In this document: positions 34,359 through 45,307 of the stretch, one piece after another
Position numbering within the stretch: the stretch's first letter is position 1
How the letters are laid out: every line of letters starts with the position of its first letter
DNA from: Caulobacter sp031457805
GTDB taxonomy: Bacteria > Pseudomonadota > Alphaproteobacteria > Caulobacterales > Caulobacteraceae
Direction: 5' to 3'
Length of the DNA: 64,000 bases
NCBI RefSeq assembly: GCF_031457805.1
Contig: NZ_JAVDXI010000001.1
Coordinates: 1-64,000 of the forward strand
The notes under the pieces: generated by a model
The model's database searches: none
Told to the model about the DNA's origin: nothing
The model's input: only the letters and a program-made list of their open reading frames with translations
Position numbers and translations under genes: made by a program

Positions 34359-34973
34359 TCACGCGGTCGCGCTGGGCCGGGCGGCCATCCGTTCGCGCCA
34401 GGCCAGGACGTGCTTGGCCTCGGCGGGTGTCGACAGGCCGGTGAAGTCGGCGAAGTCCAGCGTGGTCTGTCCGGTGATGTCGGCGATCGTGTAGGTGTCG
34501 CCGGTCAGGTAAGGGCGGCCGTCGGACAGTTCGCGGTCCAGCCAGAGTTGCGCCTTCTCGACCACTTCGCGGTTGGATTCGCCAAACTCGACGTTCTGCT
34601 TCAGCAGGCGCGCGGTCAGCGGATGGGCATGGCGCCAGAACATCCCGACCGGGACCATCAGGCGAAACTCCATCCGCCGGGTCCACATATCGACCTGGGC
34701 TTGCTCAAGCGCGCTAACGCCGAAGAGCGCCGGATCGGGGTGCAGCACCTCGAAATAGCGGCAGATGGCGATCGTCTCGCTGATCGTGGTCCCGTCGTCC
34801 AGCTCAAGCACTGGCACCTGCCCCAGACTGTTGCGCGCCAGGTGTTCGGGGCTGCGGTGTCCGCCTTCGCGCAGACCGATGCGGATCTCCGGAACCTCCA
34901 GACCCTTCTCCGCCAGAAAGATGCGCACCCGCCGCGGATTGGGCGCGGGCATGGCTTCGCCGTAGAGTTTCAT
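34359..34973 (-). CDS. Glutathione S-transferase family protein
   Basis: A 204-residue GST-like protein. The N-terminal thioredoxin-fold domain has MKLYGEAMPAPNPRRVRI, the cis-Pro segment GQVPVLELDDG near residue 53 and SETIAICRY. The alpha-helical C-terminal domain contains YTIADITGQTTL. ATG 34973 follows GGGAGGTCTG; the very long upstream frame (to 36047) is antisense to paralog 4 and is not credible. It is embedded on the opposite strand between paralogs 3 and 4. Substrate is unknown. Confidence 0.9.
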   Translation of the reverse strand: MKLYGEAMPAPNPRRVRIFLAEKGLEVPEIRIGLREGGHRSPEHLARNSLGQVPVLELDDGTTISETIAICRYFEVLHPDPALFGVSALEQAQVDMWTRRMEFRLMVPVGMFWRHAHPLTARLLKQNVEFGESNREVVEKAQLWLDRELSDGRPYLTGDTYTIADITGQTTLDFADFTGLSTPAEAKHVLAWRERMAARPSATA

Positions 34974-35141
34974 CAGACCTCCCTCGGCCGCTTGCGATGG
35001 GCCGTTCAAACAAACGTTAGAGCTCGGCGTATCGGAAGCAAGCCAGTCAGTGTCGATTTCGCGTGGGACGCTCTGTTGAACCGCCGCGAACCTTGTTAGG
35101 CCTAGGGGTGAACCTGGGTCCCACCATTCCAAGAGTAAGTC

Positions 35142-36041
35142 ATGGCGAAGTTCTCGGCCTCCGACGCGGCCTTTTCTGGTTTCCGCCTCGTGCGGGAGAA
35201 CCTGAAGACGGTGGGCGTGTGGATCGCGGTGATGACCGTGGTGTCGATCATCGCCAACGCGCTGACGATCCATTTCTTTGGGGCGCAGATGGAAGCGGCG
35301 ATGTCGCTGATGACCAACCCGGATGGACCCAGCCCCGACGAGATGACCAAGCTCGCCGACCAGATGACGCCCACGCTTCTGTGGACGCTGCCCTACAACC
35401 TGATCGTCCAAGGGGTCACGCTGGCGGCGCTCAACCGGCTGATCCAGCGCCGTGGCGACGACCGTTTTGCATACCTTCGGGTGGGCAAGGACGAGTTGCG
35501 CCAGATCGTGGTCTCGATCCTGACCGGCTTGCTGATGATGGCTTTGCTGTTCGGGGCGGCCCTGGTCGTGGGTCTGCTGGCGGCGGTCGGCGGCGGCCTC
35601 CTGAGCGCCCTCGTGATGCTCGGCGCCATCGTTGGGGCGATCTACCTGCTGGTCCGCTTGTCGCTGGCCAGCGCCATGACCTTCGACAAGGGCGAGATCG
35701 TCTTCTTCCGGTCCATGCAGGTCACCAAGGGGGCCTTCTGGTCGCTGCTCGGCGCCTATGTGGTCGCCGCCGTGATGAGCATGATCGTCTGGTTGCTGAT
35801 CGTCATCATTGTCTACGCGGCGGTCGCGATCGTGACAGGCGATTTCTCGGCGGCCGGCAACGCGCTGCGCGCCGACACCACCTCGCTGAGCAGCTACTTC
35901 ACGCCTTCGGGGATCGTGCAGCAGCTGTTCTCGGGTTTCATGGCGGTGCTGAGCGCCCTGATCATGCTGTCGCCGGCGCCGACCATCTACAAGGCGCTGC
36001 GTCAGGGCGAGGCCCCCGCCGAAAACGCCGGCGGCTGGTAG
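35142..36041 (+). CDS. Multi-pass membrane protein, paralog 4
   Basis: A 299-residue membrane protein with about six hydrophobic segments, related to the genes at 31623, 32711 and 33473. It has FAYLRVGKDELRQIV near residue 109 and LVRLSLASAMTF...VTKGAFWSLLG near residues 170-205. The N-terminus MAKFSASDAAFSGF matches paralog 1 closely. It is separated from paralog 3 by the GST gene on the other strand and has its own leader. It ends at a strong terminator. Function is unknown. Confidence 0.78.
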   Translation: MAKFSASDAAFSGFRLVRENLKTVGVWIAVMTVVSIIANALTIHFFGAQMEAAMSLMTNPDGPSPDEMTKLADQMTPTLLWTLPYNLIVQGVTLAALNRLIQRRGDDRFAYLRVGKDELRQIVVSILTGLLMMALLFGAALVVGLLAAVGGGLLSALVMLGAIVGAIYLLVRLSLASAMTFDKGEIVFFRSMQVTKGAFWSLLGAYVVAAVMSMIVWLLIVIIVYAAVAIVTGDFSAAGNALRADTTSLSSYFTPSGIVQQLFSGFMAVLSALIMLSPAPTIYKALRQGEAPAENAGGW

Positions 36042-36067
36042 GCTCAAGCGTCACTCGGAACGATAAG

Positions 36068-36098
36068 CGCCCCGGAGATCGCTCTCCGGGGCGTTTTG
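36068..36098 (+). terminator. Rho-independent terminator after membrane paralog 4
   Basis: An 11-bp GC-rich stem (CGCCCCGGAGA with TCTCCGGGGCG) is followed by TTTTGTTTT. It begins 27 nt after the stop codon and lies in the convergent gap with uvrA. Confidence 0.88.
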
Positions 36099-36138
36099 TT
36101 TTAGACCCGCGCCCGCCGCCAGGACGGGCTGCTGAGCG

Positions 36139-39045
<2,907 letters not shown>

Positions 39046-39123
39046 GATGTCCGGAACGTTGGACCGCGACATCGGTCGCGGCGCAGCGGCTATATGTAGG
39101 GCTCAGCGCGCGGATTAACACAA

Positions 39124-39138
39124 GAACAAGATGCGAAC
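39124..39138 (-). promoter_or_regulatory. LexA-type SOS box upstream of uvrA
   Basis: GAAC-N7-GAAC on the plus strand reads GTTC-N7-GTTC toward uvrA, the direct-repeat LexA consensus of alphaproteobacteria including Caulobacter. Its distance of about 80-95 nt upstream of the start codon fits a promoter-overlapping operator. Confidence 0.8.
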
Positions 39139-39165
39139 AAATGTCGCGCGCGCGCGCTGCGCCGC

Positions 39166-39188
39166 CTGCTGACAGATACTGTCAGCAG
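39166..39188. promoter_or_regulatory. Perfect 10+10 palindrome in the uvrA/small-gene divergent region
   Basis: CTGCTGACAG-ATA-CTGTCAGCAG is a perfect 10-bp inverted repeat with a 3-base centre. It has no T-tract and lies 122 nt upstream of the 53-residue gene and 121 nt upstream of uvrA. It is more likely an operator for a dimeric regulator than a terminator. Confidence 0.5.
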
Positions 39189-39309
39189 TGCGCGCTTGAA
39201 CGGCGTTCGTTCGCAATCCCTAAACCCTGTTTGGAAGCGTCATCTTTAGGCTGAGCATGTTTCTTCGGTCACGCCCGGGCGAGATCCCGGCGTTGAGGGA
39301 AGAACGCTC

Positions 39310-39471
39310 ATGGCCAAGAAGGCCGCCGAAAGCGGGAAGCAGGAAGCCAAGCATGACGCGTTCGACGCGCTGAAGGCTCCCAAGCCGCGCTCGATCGTCA
39401 TCGACATGCTGGTGTTTGTCGGCGGGATCGGATCTCTGATCTATGTCCTGAACACCATGACGCCCAACTAG
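39310..39471 (+). CDS. Small single-TM protein, 53 residues
   Basis: A short gene encoding 53 residues. The first half is Lys/Glu-rich and hydrophilic (MAKKAAESGKQEAKHD). The second half has one hydrophobic segment, about residues 29-47 (IVIDMLVFVGGIGSLIYVL), and a short polar tail. GAGGGA lies 9-14 nt before ATG 39310, and codon usage (G/C in third positions) fits a real gene. Function is unknown; the topology suggests a small inner-membrane accessory protein. It is divergent from uvrA and could share SOS-region control. Confidence 0.7.
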   Translation: MAKKAAESGKQEAKHDAFDALKAPKPRSIVIDMLVFVGGIGSLIYVLNTMTPN

Positions 39472-39546
39472 GCCACTAATCGCCGCGCTTGCCGAACGCT
39501 GTTCGCAAGCGTAGACACCGTGCCTTCCCATCCGATGGAGGCCCCC

Positions 39547-39648
39547 ATGATCAGCAAGCCGGAAGACCGCTTCGTCCTTCCCGTTTCCCTGACCGTGGGC
39601 TCAAATGTCCTTCATCACCTTGGATTCCGTTTCCGCCGCCACGCCTGA
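39547..39648 (+). CDS. Possible upstream ORF (33 residues) overlapping the ABC-F start
   Basis: An ATG at 39547 preceded by GGAGG (39537-39541) opens a 33-codon frame ending at TGA 39646-39648. It overlaps the first 44 nt of the ABC-F gene in another frame. The peptide begins MISKPEDRF and has no recognisable domain. The downstream ABC-F start has only a weak ribosome site. It could be a translational coupling or attenuation leader, as known for some ABC-F genes, or a chance frame. Confidence 0.35.
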   Translation: MISKPEDRFVLPVSLTVGSNVLHHLGFRFRRHA

Positions 39649-41212
39649 CGGCCGGCTTCTTTTCGAAAATCTGAACCTGACCATCGGGTCTGAGCGCATC
39701 GGTCTCGTTGGCCGTAACGGCGTGGGCAAGAGCACCTTGCTGGGGTTGATCGCCGGCGCGCGGGCGCCAAGATCCGGAACCATCGCCAAGACCGGCTCCG
39801 TCGGGGTCCTGGAACAGACGCCGGACCTTTCCAACCAGATCCGAGTGGTGGACCTGCTTGGCGTCGGCGCGGCCTGGGATCGCTTGTCGCGTATTGAACG
39901 TGGCGCGGCCGATGACGCCGATCTTTGCGACGCCGACTGGACCTTGCCAGCCAGGCTTGACCAGGCCTTGTCCGATGTCGGCCTGACGGGCCTGGACGTC
40001 GAGCGTCCGGCGCCGTCGCTTTCGGGCGGCCAGGCGACCCGCGTGGGCCTCGCGCGGCTGCTGCTCGCCGCGCCCGACGTTCTGCTTCTAGACGAGCCCA
40101 CAAACAATCTCGACGCCGAGGCGCGCAGGGTGATTGCTCGACTGCTAGCCCGCTGGCGGGGCGGGGCGGTGGTCGTCAGCCACGATCGCGCCCTGCTGCG
40201 CGACATGGACCGGATCGTCGAGCTCTCATCGCTGGGCGCGCGGTCCTATGGCGGCGGCTATGACCTCTACGCGGAGCGCAAGGCGCTGGAGGTCGAGGCC
40301 GCCCAGCGCGATCTCGACCACGCCGAGCGCGAGGTGAGGCGCGTGGCTCGGGAGGTTCAGGTGGCCCGCGAGCGCAAGGCTCGTCGCGACGCCGCCGGTC
40401 GCCGCTTCGCTGACCGGGGCGGGACGCCGAAGATCCTGCTCGGCGCCATGGCGGAGCGGGCCGAGAACAGCGGGGGCAGGGAAGACAAGCTCGCCGAAAG
40501 GCTGGCTGCCCAGGCGCAGGCCGCCAAGGCGTCGGCCGAGGCGCACGTAGAGCGGGCCAGAGCGTTGGGTTTTGCGCTGCCAACCAGCGGTCTGTCCGAA
40601 GGGCGAACAGTCCTGGCGCTGGACGATGTCGCTTTCGCCTGGCCGGGCGGCGAGCCTGTCATCGACGCCTCTTCCTTGCGGATCACGGGTCCGGAGCGCG
40701 TGGCGCTGAGCGGTCCGAACGGCGCGGGCAAGACCACGCTCATCCGTTTGATCACCGGCGCGCTGCCGCCAACGCACGGCTCGGTGCGGCTGGGCGCGCC
40801 GTTCGCGCTGCTCGACCAGCGCGCCGCCCTGTTGCGGGACGACCAGACGATCCTGGAGAACTTCCAGCGCCTGAACCCGAGCGCGGGGCTCAATGAGGCG
40901 CATGCGAGCCTTGCGCGGTTCCTGTTTCGCAACACCGCAGCGTATCAGCCGGCGGGGACCTTGAGCGGCGGCGAACGTCTGCGAGCGGCCCTGGCCTGCG
41001 TGCTCTGCGCCGCGACCCCGCCCCAGTTGTTGATCCTGGACGAACCGACCAACCACCTGGACCTAGCCTCGATCGAGGCGATCGAAGCTGCGCTGTCGGC
41101 CTATGACGGCGCGCTGTTGGTCGTCAGCCATGACGAGGATTTCCTGGCGGCGATCGGCGTCGAGCGGCGGATCGCGCTCAAAAAGCGTGACGGCGCGGAT
41201 GATGTTGGCTAA
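39605..41212 (+). CDS. ABC-F family ATPase
   Basis: A 535-residue protein with two ABC domains and no membrane segment, as in the ABC-F translation factors. Walker A motifs are GRNGVGKST near residue 37 and GPNGAGKTT near residue 375. LSGGQ and LSGGE signatures and DEPTNNLD and DEPTNHLD Walker B boxes follow. A charged linker with coiled-coil character lies between the domains (about residues 210-310). Which ABC-F subgroup (ribosome rescue, antibiotic protection or other) is not decidable. The start ATG 39605 has a poor Shine-Dalgarno and sits inside the possible upstream ORF. Confidence 0.9.
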   Translation: MSFITLDSVSAATPDGRLLFENLNLTIGSERIGLVGRNGVGKSTLLGLIAGARAPRSGTIAKTGSVGVLEQTPDLSNQIRVVDLLGVGAAWDRLSRIERGAADDADLCDADWTLPARLDQALSDVGLTGLDVERPAPSLSGGQATRVGLARLLLAAPDVLLLDEPTNNLDAEARRVIARLLARWRGGAVVVSHDRALLRDMDRIVELSSLGARSYGGGYDLYAERKALEVEAAQRDLDHAEREVRRVAREVQVARERKARRDAAGRRFADRGGTPKILLGAMAERAENSGGREDKLAERLAAQAQAAKASAEAHVERARALGFALPTSGLSEGRTVLALDDVAFAWPGGEPVIDASSLRITGPERVALSGPNGAGKTTLIRLITGALPPTHGSVRLGAPFALLDQRAALLRDDQTILENFQRLNPSAGLNEAHASLARFLFRNTAAYQPAGTLSGGERLRAALACVLCAATPPQLLILDEPTNHLDLASIEAIEAALSAYDGALLVVSHDEDFLAAIGVERRIALKKRDGADDVG

Positions 41213-41273
41213 AGCTATGTGACCGGTAACATCGAGCGTGACTCGAAGATCCGCGGCACAGGGCGAGGACGAT

Positions 41274-42533
41274 ATGGACGGCGGTCGAGATCATCCGCTG
41301 AGGGTGGCGCTGAGCGAGCTGATGCATCTGAGGGCGCTGCCGCTGGACCGCGCGCCGGTCCGGCTGCGCCAATGGGTTTTCCTGGTGGACGCCGCTGATC
41401 GTGGCGCCGAAGCCGCCTTCGTCGGCTTGGTCGCGCCGGGCCAGGATCCAGCGCTCGGTCGGGTCCTGGTGGCCGACGAGGGGGGCGGCTGGCTCTGGGA
41501 GCGGCATCAGGAGTTCTCGACCTGGACGTGGTTCGCCTACGGGCCGCTGGGTGACTCGCTGGGGTTCGACGCTCAGCCGTCGGAGATCTTTTTTTGGCTC
41601 TATGGCGCGCCTGGCGAAGTTTTTCGCGGCGTCGAGATCTCGGTCTCCGCGCCGGGCGCGACTCCACCCGACGAGGCGGTGCTGGGGCGCCATATCGACC
41701 TGCATCGCTGCGTCTCGTGCGAGGTCTTCGACGGCGCGGCGCGGATCTGGAGCGACTTCCGCCTGCGCGAGGGCGGGACCGGTCGCATCCACGTCGCCAA
41801 CCACGGCCTCGCCCATGACGAGGTGTCGCGGCTGGTCCAGACCCTGCTCGAGATCGGCAACTATCGAAAGCTGGCCCTGATCGGCTTCCCGCCGGCGCGC
41901 GAACTGCTGGCCTGGCTGGACGGGGCCGAGGCCCGGCTGGCGGCGATCACCAGCGGACTGGCGACGGGCGACGACAGTCAGGCGGTTCTGGATCAGCTCC
42001 TGGCGCTGTCGGCCGAGGTGGAGCTGCGGGCGGCGAAGAACCAGTTTCGGCGTGGCGCGACCGAGTCGTATCACCGGCTGACACTGGATCGCCTTGAAGC
42101 TCTGCGCGAGCGCCGGGCGCCCGGCCACTCGACCATGAGCGAGTTCATCGCCCGACGCCTGCTGCCGGCCATGCGCACCCGAGAGGCGGCCGATCGGCGG
42201 CTTGACGATCTCTCGCTGCGGATCGCGCGCAGCGGCGACCTTCTGCGCACCAAGCTCGGCCTGGTCCAGGACCGCCAGAACCAGGAAACCCTGCGCGGCA
42301 TGGACGCCAGCCTGCAACTGCAGACCAAGCTGCAGGGGCTCGTCGAGGGGCTGTCGATCTTTGCGGTCGGCTACTATGTCCTGGGTCTGCTGGGCTATCT
42401 GCTCAAGCCCTGGCTCCACGGCTGGCCCGGCGGCGCCGAGCTTTTGTTGTCGGGCCTCGTTCCCTTGGTCCTGATCGTGGCCGCCGCCAGCCTGCATCGC
42501 CGCAAGAAGCGGTTGATCGGCGGGCGGGACTAG
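41274..42533 (+). CDS. DUF3422 family membrane-anchored protein
   Basis: A 419-residue protein of the DUF3422 family, identified from the N-terminal HPLRVALSELMHLRALP, the central RIHVANHGLAHDEVSRLVQTLLEIGNYRKLALIGFP and the C-terminal two hydrophobic helices (about residues 360-405). The family is predicted to be a membrane-anchored cytoplasmic protein of unknown function. ATG 41274 is chosen because GAGGA lies just upstream; a GTG at 41238 would add 12 residues. It follows the ABC-F gene by about 60 nt. Confidence 0.85.
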   Translation: MDGGRDHPLRVALSELMHLRALPLDRAPVRLRQWVFLVDAADRGAEAAFVGLVAPGQDPALGRVLVADEGGGWLWERHQEFSTWTWFAYGPLGDSLGFDAQPSEIFFWLYGAPGEVFRGVEISVSAPGATPPDEAVLGRHIDLHRCVSCEVFDGAARIWSDFRLREGGTGRIHVANHGLAHDEVSRLVQTLLEIGNYRKLALIGFPPARELLAWLDGAEARLAAITSGLATGDDSQAVLDQLLALSAEVELRAAKNQFRRGATESYHRLTLDRLEALRERRAPGHSTMSEFIARRLLPAMRTREAADRRLDDLSLRIARSGDLLRTKLGLVQDRQNQETLRGMDASLQLQTKLQGLVEGLSIFAVGYYVLGLLGYLLKPWLHGWPGGAELLLSGLVPLVLIVAAASLHRRKKRLIGGRD

Positions 42534-42548
42534 CTCTTAGTCCCGGGC

Positions 42549-43178
42549 TTGGACCTCGACGCCTTCATCCGCGAACGCCTGCCGCTGGAGCCCGCGCCCG
42601 GCGTTTCCGAGGTGCGGCTGCATTGCGCCGGACCGCGTAGCGGCCTGTCGCGGCTGGCCGAAGCCGACGCTGATTTCGGCTCGCCCTACTGGGCCCGACC
42701 TTGGGGCGGGGGACTGGTCTTGGCGCGGCATGTTCTGGACAAGCCCCAGACTGTGACGGGGCGGCGCGTGCTGGATCTGGGCGCGGGATCAGGACTGGTG
42801 GCGATCGCGGCGGCCCTGGCGGGCGCGGCGGACGTGATGGCGGTGGATGTCGATCCCTGCGCCGTCGCAGCGGCGCGGCTGAACGCCCAGGCCAATGGCG
42901 TCGCCGTTCGGTGCCTGCGGACCGATTTGCTGGAGGGCGAGCCGCCCGAGGTTGATCTCGTGTTGGTCGGGGATCTGTTCTACGCGCCGGACCTGGCGAC
43001 CCGGACCGAGGCTTTCCTGCGCCGATGTCGCGCGGCCGGCCTTATGGTGCTGATCGGAGATCCCTGGCGCGCGCCACTGCCGATTAAGCGCTTGCGCGTG
43101 TTGGCGCGCCACGCTGTGACCGATTACGGCGATCCAAGCGGGGCGAGCCGCGAGGCCGCCGTCTTCGAACTGATCTAA
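42549..43178 (+). CDS. Class I SAM methyltransferase, ETFB-lysine-methyltransferase-like
   Basis: A 209-residue methyltransferase with VLDLGAGSGLVAIAAAL near residues 75-91, AVDVDPCAVAAARLNA as the second SAM segment, and LVGDLFYAPDLA near residue 140. The last resembles bacterial METTL20-type enzymes that methylate the electron-transfer flavoprotein beta subunit. The target here is unproven. The start TTG 42549 has no strong Shine-Dalgarno, but no alternative start precedes the conserved core. It is 15 nt after the DUF3422 gene, so they may be co-transcribed. Confidence 0.75.
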   Translation: MDLDAFIRERLPLEPAPGVSEVRLHCAGPRSGLSRLAEADADFGSPYWARPWGGGLVLARHVLDKPQTVTGRRVLDLGAGSGLVAIAAALAGAADVMAVDVDPCAVAAARLNAQANGVAVRCLRTDLLEGEPPEVDLVLVGDLFYAPDLATRTEAFLRRCRAAGLMVLIGDPWRAPLPIKRLRVLARHAVTDYGDPSGASREAAVFELI

Positions 43179-43179
43179 C

Positions 43180-43629
43180 TCAAGCCTTGCGATTCAGCGT
43201 GATCGCAGCGCCATGTTGCGGGCGGTCATTGACCATGCCGCCGGCGCCATAGGTGGTGGCCGGCGCCGCGCGTTGGCTGGCGACTTCCTGGGCGATCGCA
43301 TGGACCAGGCCCTCTGTGACGATCTTGGCCGCTTCCACGGCGCGCGACTGACGGGCGAGGACCGCGTCAAAGGCCTCGGTCGCGCGCATTAGGCGCTGGC
43401 GAAGCTCCAGGCGCGCGCTCTCGACCAGGGCGACATTGGCCCGAACCCGCATCGACTCGTGACGATAGAGGTTGGCCAGCTTCGAGGTCTCCTCGACGTG
43501 CTGGGCCGCGTCATGCGGACGGTGGGTCTCGAACGCGACGGCCTGTTTGGCGATCAGGTCGGTCAGGCGCTCGGTCAGCAGGATCAACTGGTGGACGCGA
43601 TCATCGGCGTCTACGGCGGCGATGGCCAT
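43180..43629 (-). CDS. flbY: Flagellar basal-body protein FlbY
   Basis: A 149-residue protein matching the position and character of Caulobacter FlbY: mostly helical, charged, no membrane segment, and last in the flgI-cheL-flbY operon. Residues about 10-45 (HQLILLTERLTDLIAKQAVAFETH) and 60-115 form probable coiled-coil helices, reminiscent of flagellar export chaperones of the FlgN type. The assignment rests mainly on synteny with flgI, cheL and fliX, since I cannot run a search. It starts 4 nt after cheL. Confidence 0.78.
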   Translation of the reverse strand: MAIAAVDADDRVHQLILLTERLTDLIAKQAVAFETHRPHDAAQHVEETSKLANLYRHESMRVRANVALVESARLELRQRLMRATEAFDAVLARQSRAVEAAKIVTEGLVHAIAQEVASQRAAPATTYGAGGMVNDRPQHGAAITLNRKA

Positions 43630-43632
43630 GAC

Positions 43633-43965
43633 TTACTCCTTCAGGCCCTGAAGCTTCAGCATTTCGCGCTGGATTGAGGAGGCAAGGCCGACGCCGCCGG
43701 CCTTGGCGATCTCTTTGGACATGGCGTCGGTCAGGATCGACTTGAACATCGCCTCGCCGTTGCCGCCGCCGAAGGGCGCGGAGGTTTTCACGCCCTCGAA
43801 CATCTGCTGGGTCATCACCGACAGGAACGAGGCCTCGAAATTCTTGGCGGTCTCGGCGATGCGGGCGCGCTTGGCCTTCTCCTCGACCGACGTCACCAGT
43901 TGCTTGGCGGTGGTCGCGGCGGCGTCGATGCGTGGGGTGCTGGTCAGGGCGGATAGGACGGTCAT
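43633..43965 (-). CDS. cheL: Rod-binding protein CheL (FlgJ N-domain-like)
   Basis: A 110-residue protein of the FlgJ N-terminal/rod-binding family, annotated CheL in Caulobacter. The family segment KNFEASFLSVMTQQMFEG at residues 42-59 and GNGEAMFKSILTDAMSKEIAKAGGVGLA at 69-96 are typical. There is no muramidase domain, unlike enterobacterial FlgJ, so it is the rod-assembly half only. ATG 43965 overlaps the flgI stop (TGATG), with GAGGTGA upstream; an in-frame GTG at 43968 is possible. It lies between flgI and flbY. Confidence 0.85.
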   Translation of the reverse strand: MTVLSALTSTPRIDAAATTAKQLVTSVEEKAKRARIAETAKNFEASFLSVMTQQMFEGVKTSAPFGGGNGEAMFKSILTDAMSKEIAKAGGVGLASSIQREMLKLQGLKE

Positions 43966-45077
43966 CACATCACCTCGATATCGGCTTGCAGCGCGCCCGC
44001 AGCCTTCACAGCCTGCAGGATCGAGATCATGTCGCGCGGCGTGACGCCAAGCGCGTTGAGGCCGCCGATCAGGCTCTTCAGTGAGGGGGCGCCGCCGAGG
44101 GTGAGAAGCTTCTTGCCCTTCTCTTCCTCGACATTGACCGTCGATTGCGGAACCACGGCGGTCTGGCCCTGGCTGAAAGGGGCCGGCTGGCTGACGCCGG
44201 GGGTCTCTTGGACCGTGATCGTCAGGTTGCCCTGGGCGATGGCGACCTGGCTGATGCGCACGTCGTCGCCCATGACGATGACGCCGGCCACTTCGTCGAT
44301 CACCACCTTGGCCGGACCGTCGGGCTCGACCGTCAGGTTCTCGATGTTGGTCATGAAGCTGATCATGTCCATGCCGGGGGGAGGGCGGGTGGCGATGATC
44401 GTGGGGTTCTGGGCCTGCGCGCAGCCGGGGAACTTGGCGTTGATGGCGTCGGCGATGCGGCGGGCGGTGGTGAAGTCCGGATTGCGCAGCGTCAGGCGCA
44501 TGATGTCCATATTGACCATCTGGAAGCCGGTCTCGCGCTCGATGACGCCGCCGCCCGCGATGCGACCGGCCGTGGGCACGCCCTTGGTGACCGAGCTGCC
44601 CGAGGCGCCGCCGGCCGAGACCGAACCGGTCTGCACCGTGCCCTGCGCCACCGCGTAGGTCTGACCGTCCGCGCCCTGCAGGCTAGTGACCAGCAGGGTG
44701 CCGCCCAGCAGGCTCTTGGCGTCGCCGAGGGTCGAGACGGTGACGTCGACCTTGGATCCTGAGGCGGAGAACGGCGGCAGGTTGGCCGTGACCATGACTG
44801 CGGCGGTGTTCTTGGTGTTCAGGTTGTTGTCGCGGACATTGACGCCCTGCCGCTCGAGCATCGCCTCCAGGCTCTGCTTGGTCATCGGGGCGTTGCGCAG
44901 GCTATCGCCGGTGCCGTTGAGGCCAACGACGATGCCATAACCGATCAACTGGTTCTCGCGAACGCCCTCGAAGGCGACGATGTCCTTGATCCGCGACTTG
45001 GCCAGGGCGGGCGCGCCCACCAGGCAAGACGCGGCGACCAGGGCGGTCAGAACGGTGCGAAAGAATGAACGCGGCAT
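43965..45077 (-). CDS. flgI: Flagellar P-ring protein FlgI
   Basis: A 370-residue periplasmic P-ring protein. It has a Sec signal peptide (SFFRTVLTALVAASCLVGAPALA, cleavage near residue 26), then SRIKDIVAFEGVRENQLIGYGIVVGLNGTGDS and RTFxTARRIADAIN-type segments characteristic of FlgI. It forms the bushing around the rod in the peptidoglycan layer. ATG 45077 is chosen because the signal peptide starts there; the longer frame to 45224 is unlikely. It is divergent from fliX and coupled to cheL. Confidence 0.96.
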   Translation of the reverse strand: MPRSFFRTVLTALVAASCLVGAPALAKSRIKDIVAFEGVRENQLIGYGIVVGLNGTGDSLRNAPMTKQSLEAMLERQGVNVRDNNLNTKNTAAVMVTANLPPFSASGSKVDVTVSTLGDAKSLLGGTLLVTSLQGADGQTYAVAQGTVQTGSVSAGGASGSSVTKGVPTAGRIAGGGVIERETGFQMVNMDIMRLTLRNPDFTTARRIADAINAKFPGCAQAQNPTIIATRPPPGMDMISFMTNIENLTVEPDGPAKVVIDEVAGVIVMGDDVRISQVAIAQGNLTITVQETPGVSQPAPFSQGQTAVVPQSTVNVEEEKGKKLLTLGGAPSLKSLIGGLNALGVTPRDMISILQAVKAAGALQADIEVM

Positions 45078-45223
45078 GGCTGTCCCGTGGCGGGGAGACG
45101 TCCCCGCGCCGCCCCCTGCCAGAAGCGGGCCAGTTTCATGAACGTGTCCAATCCCTTGTGACTCAAGGGATTCTGCGATGGGCGGCCGTATAGCCGGCGC
45201 CTCGCGGCAGATTCTGCCCGGCA

Positions 45224-45238
45224 TTAACCATACTTCAA
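45224..45238. promoter_or_regulatory. Candidate CtrA binding site between flgI and fliX
   Basis: TTAA-N7-TCAA differs at one position from the CtrA consensus TTAA-N7-TTAA. It lies about 70-84 nt upstream of fliX and 147-161 nt upstream of flgI. Early flagellar genes in Caulobacter are CtrA-controlled, which supports the call. Confidence 0.55.
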
Positions 45239-45307
45239 GCGCCGGGGCTGATAGTGATTGGTGTGGCGAGGTCAGTGACTCGCGCGCGTGGCTTTTGGAG
45301 CTGTCGG

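Noticed and set aside
34974..36047. Long minus-strand extension upstream of the GST gene
   Set aside because: It is antisense to membrane paralog 4. The GST family N-terminus starts at 34973 with a good ribosome site.
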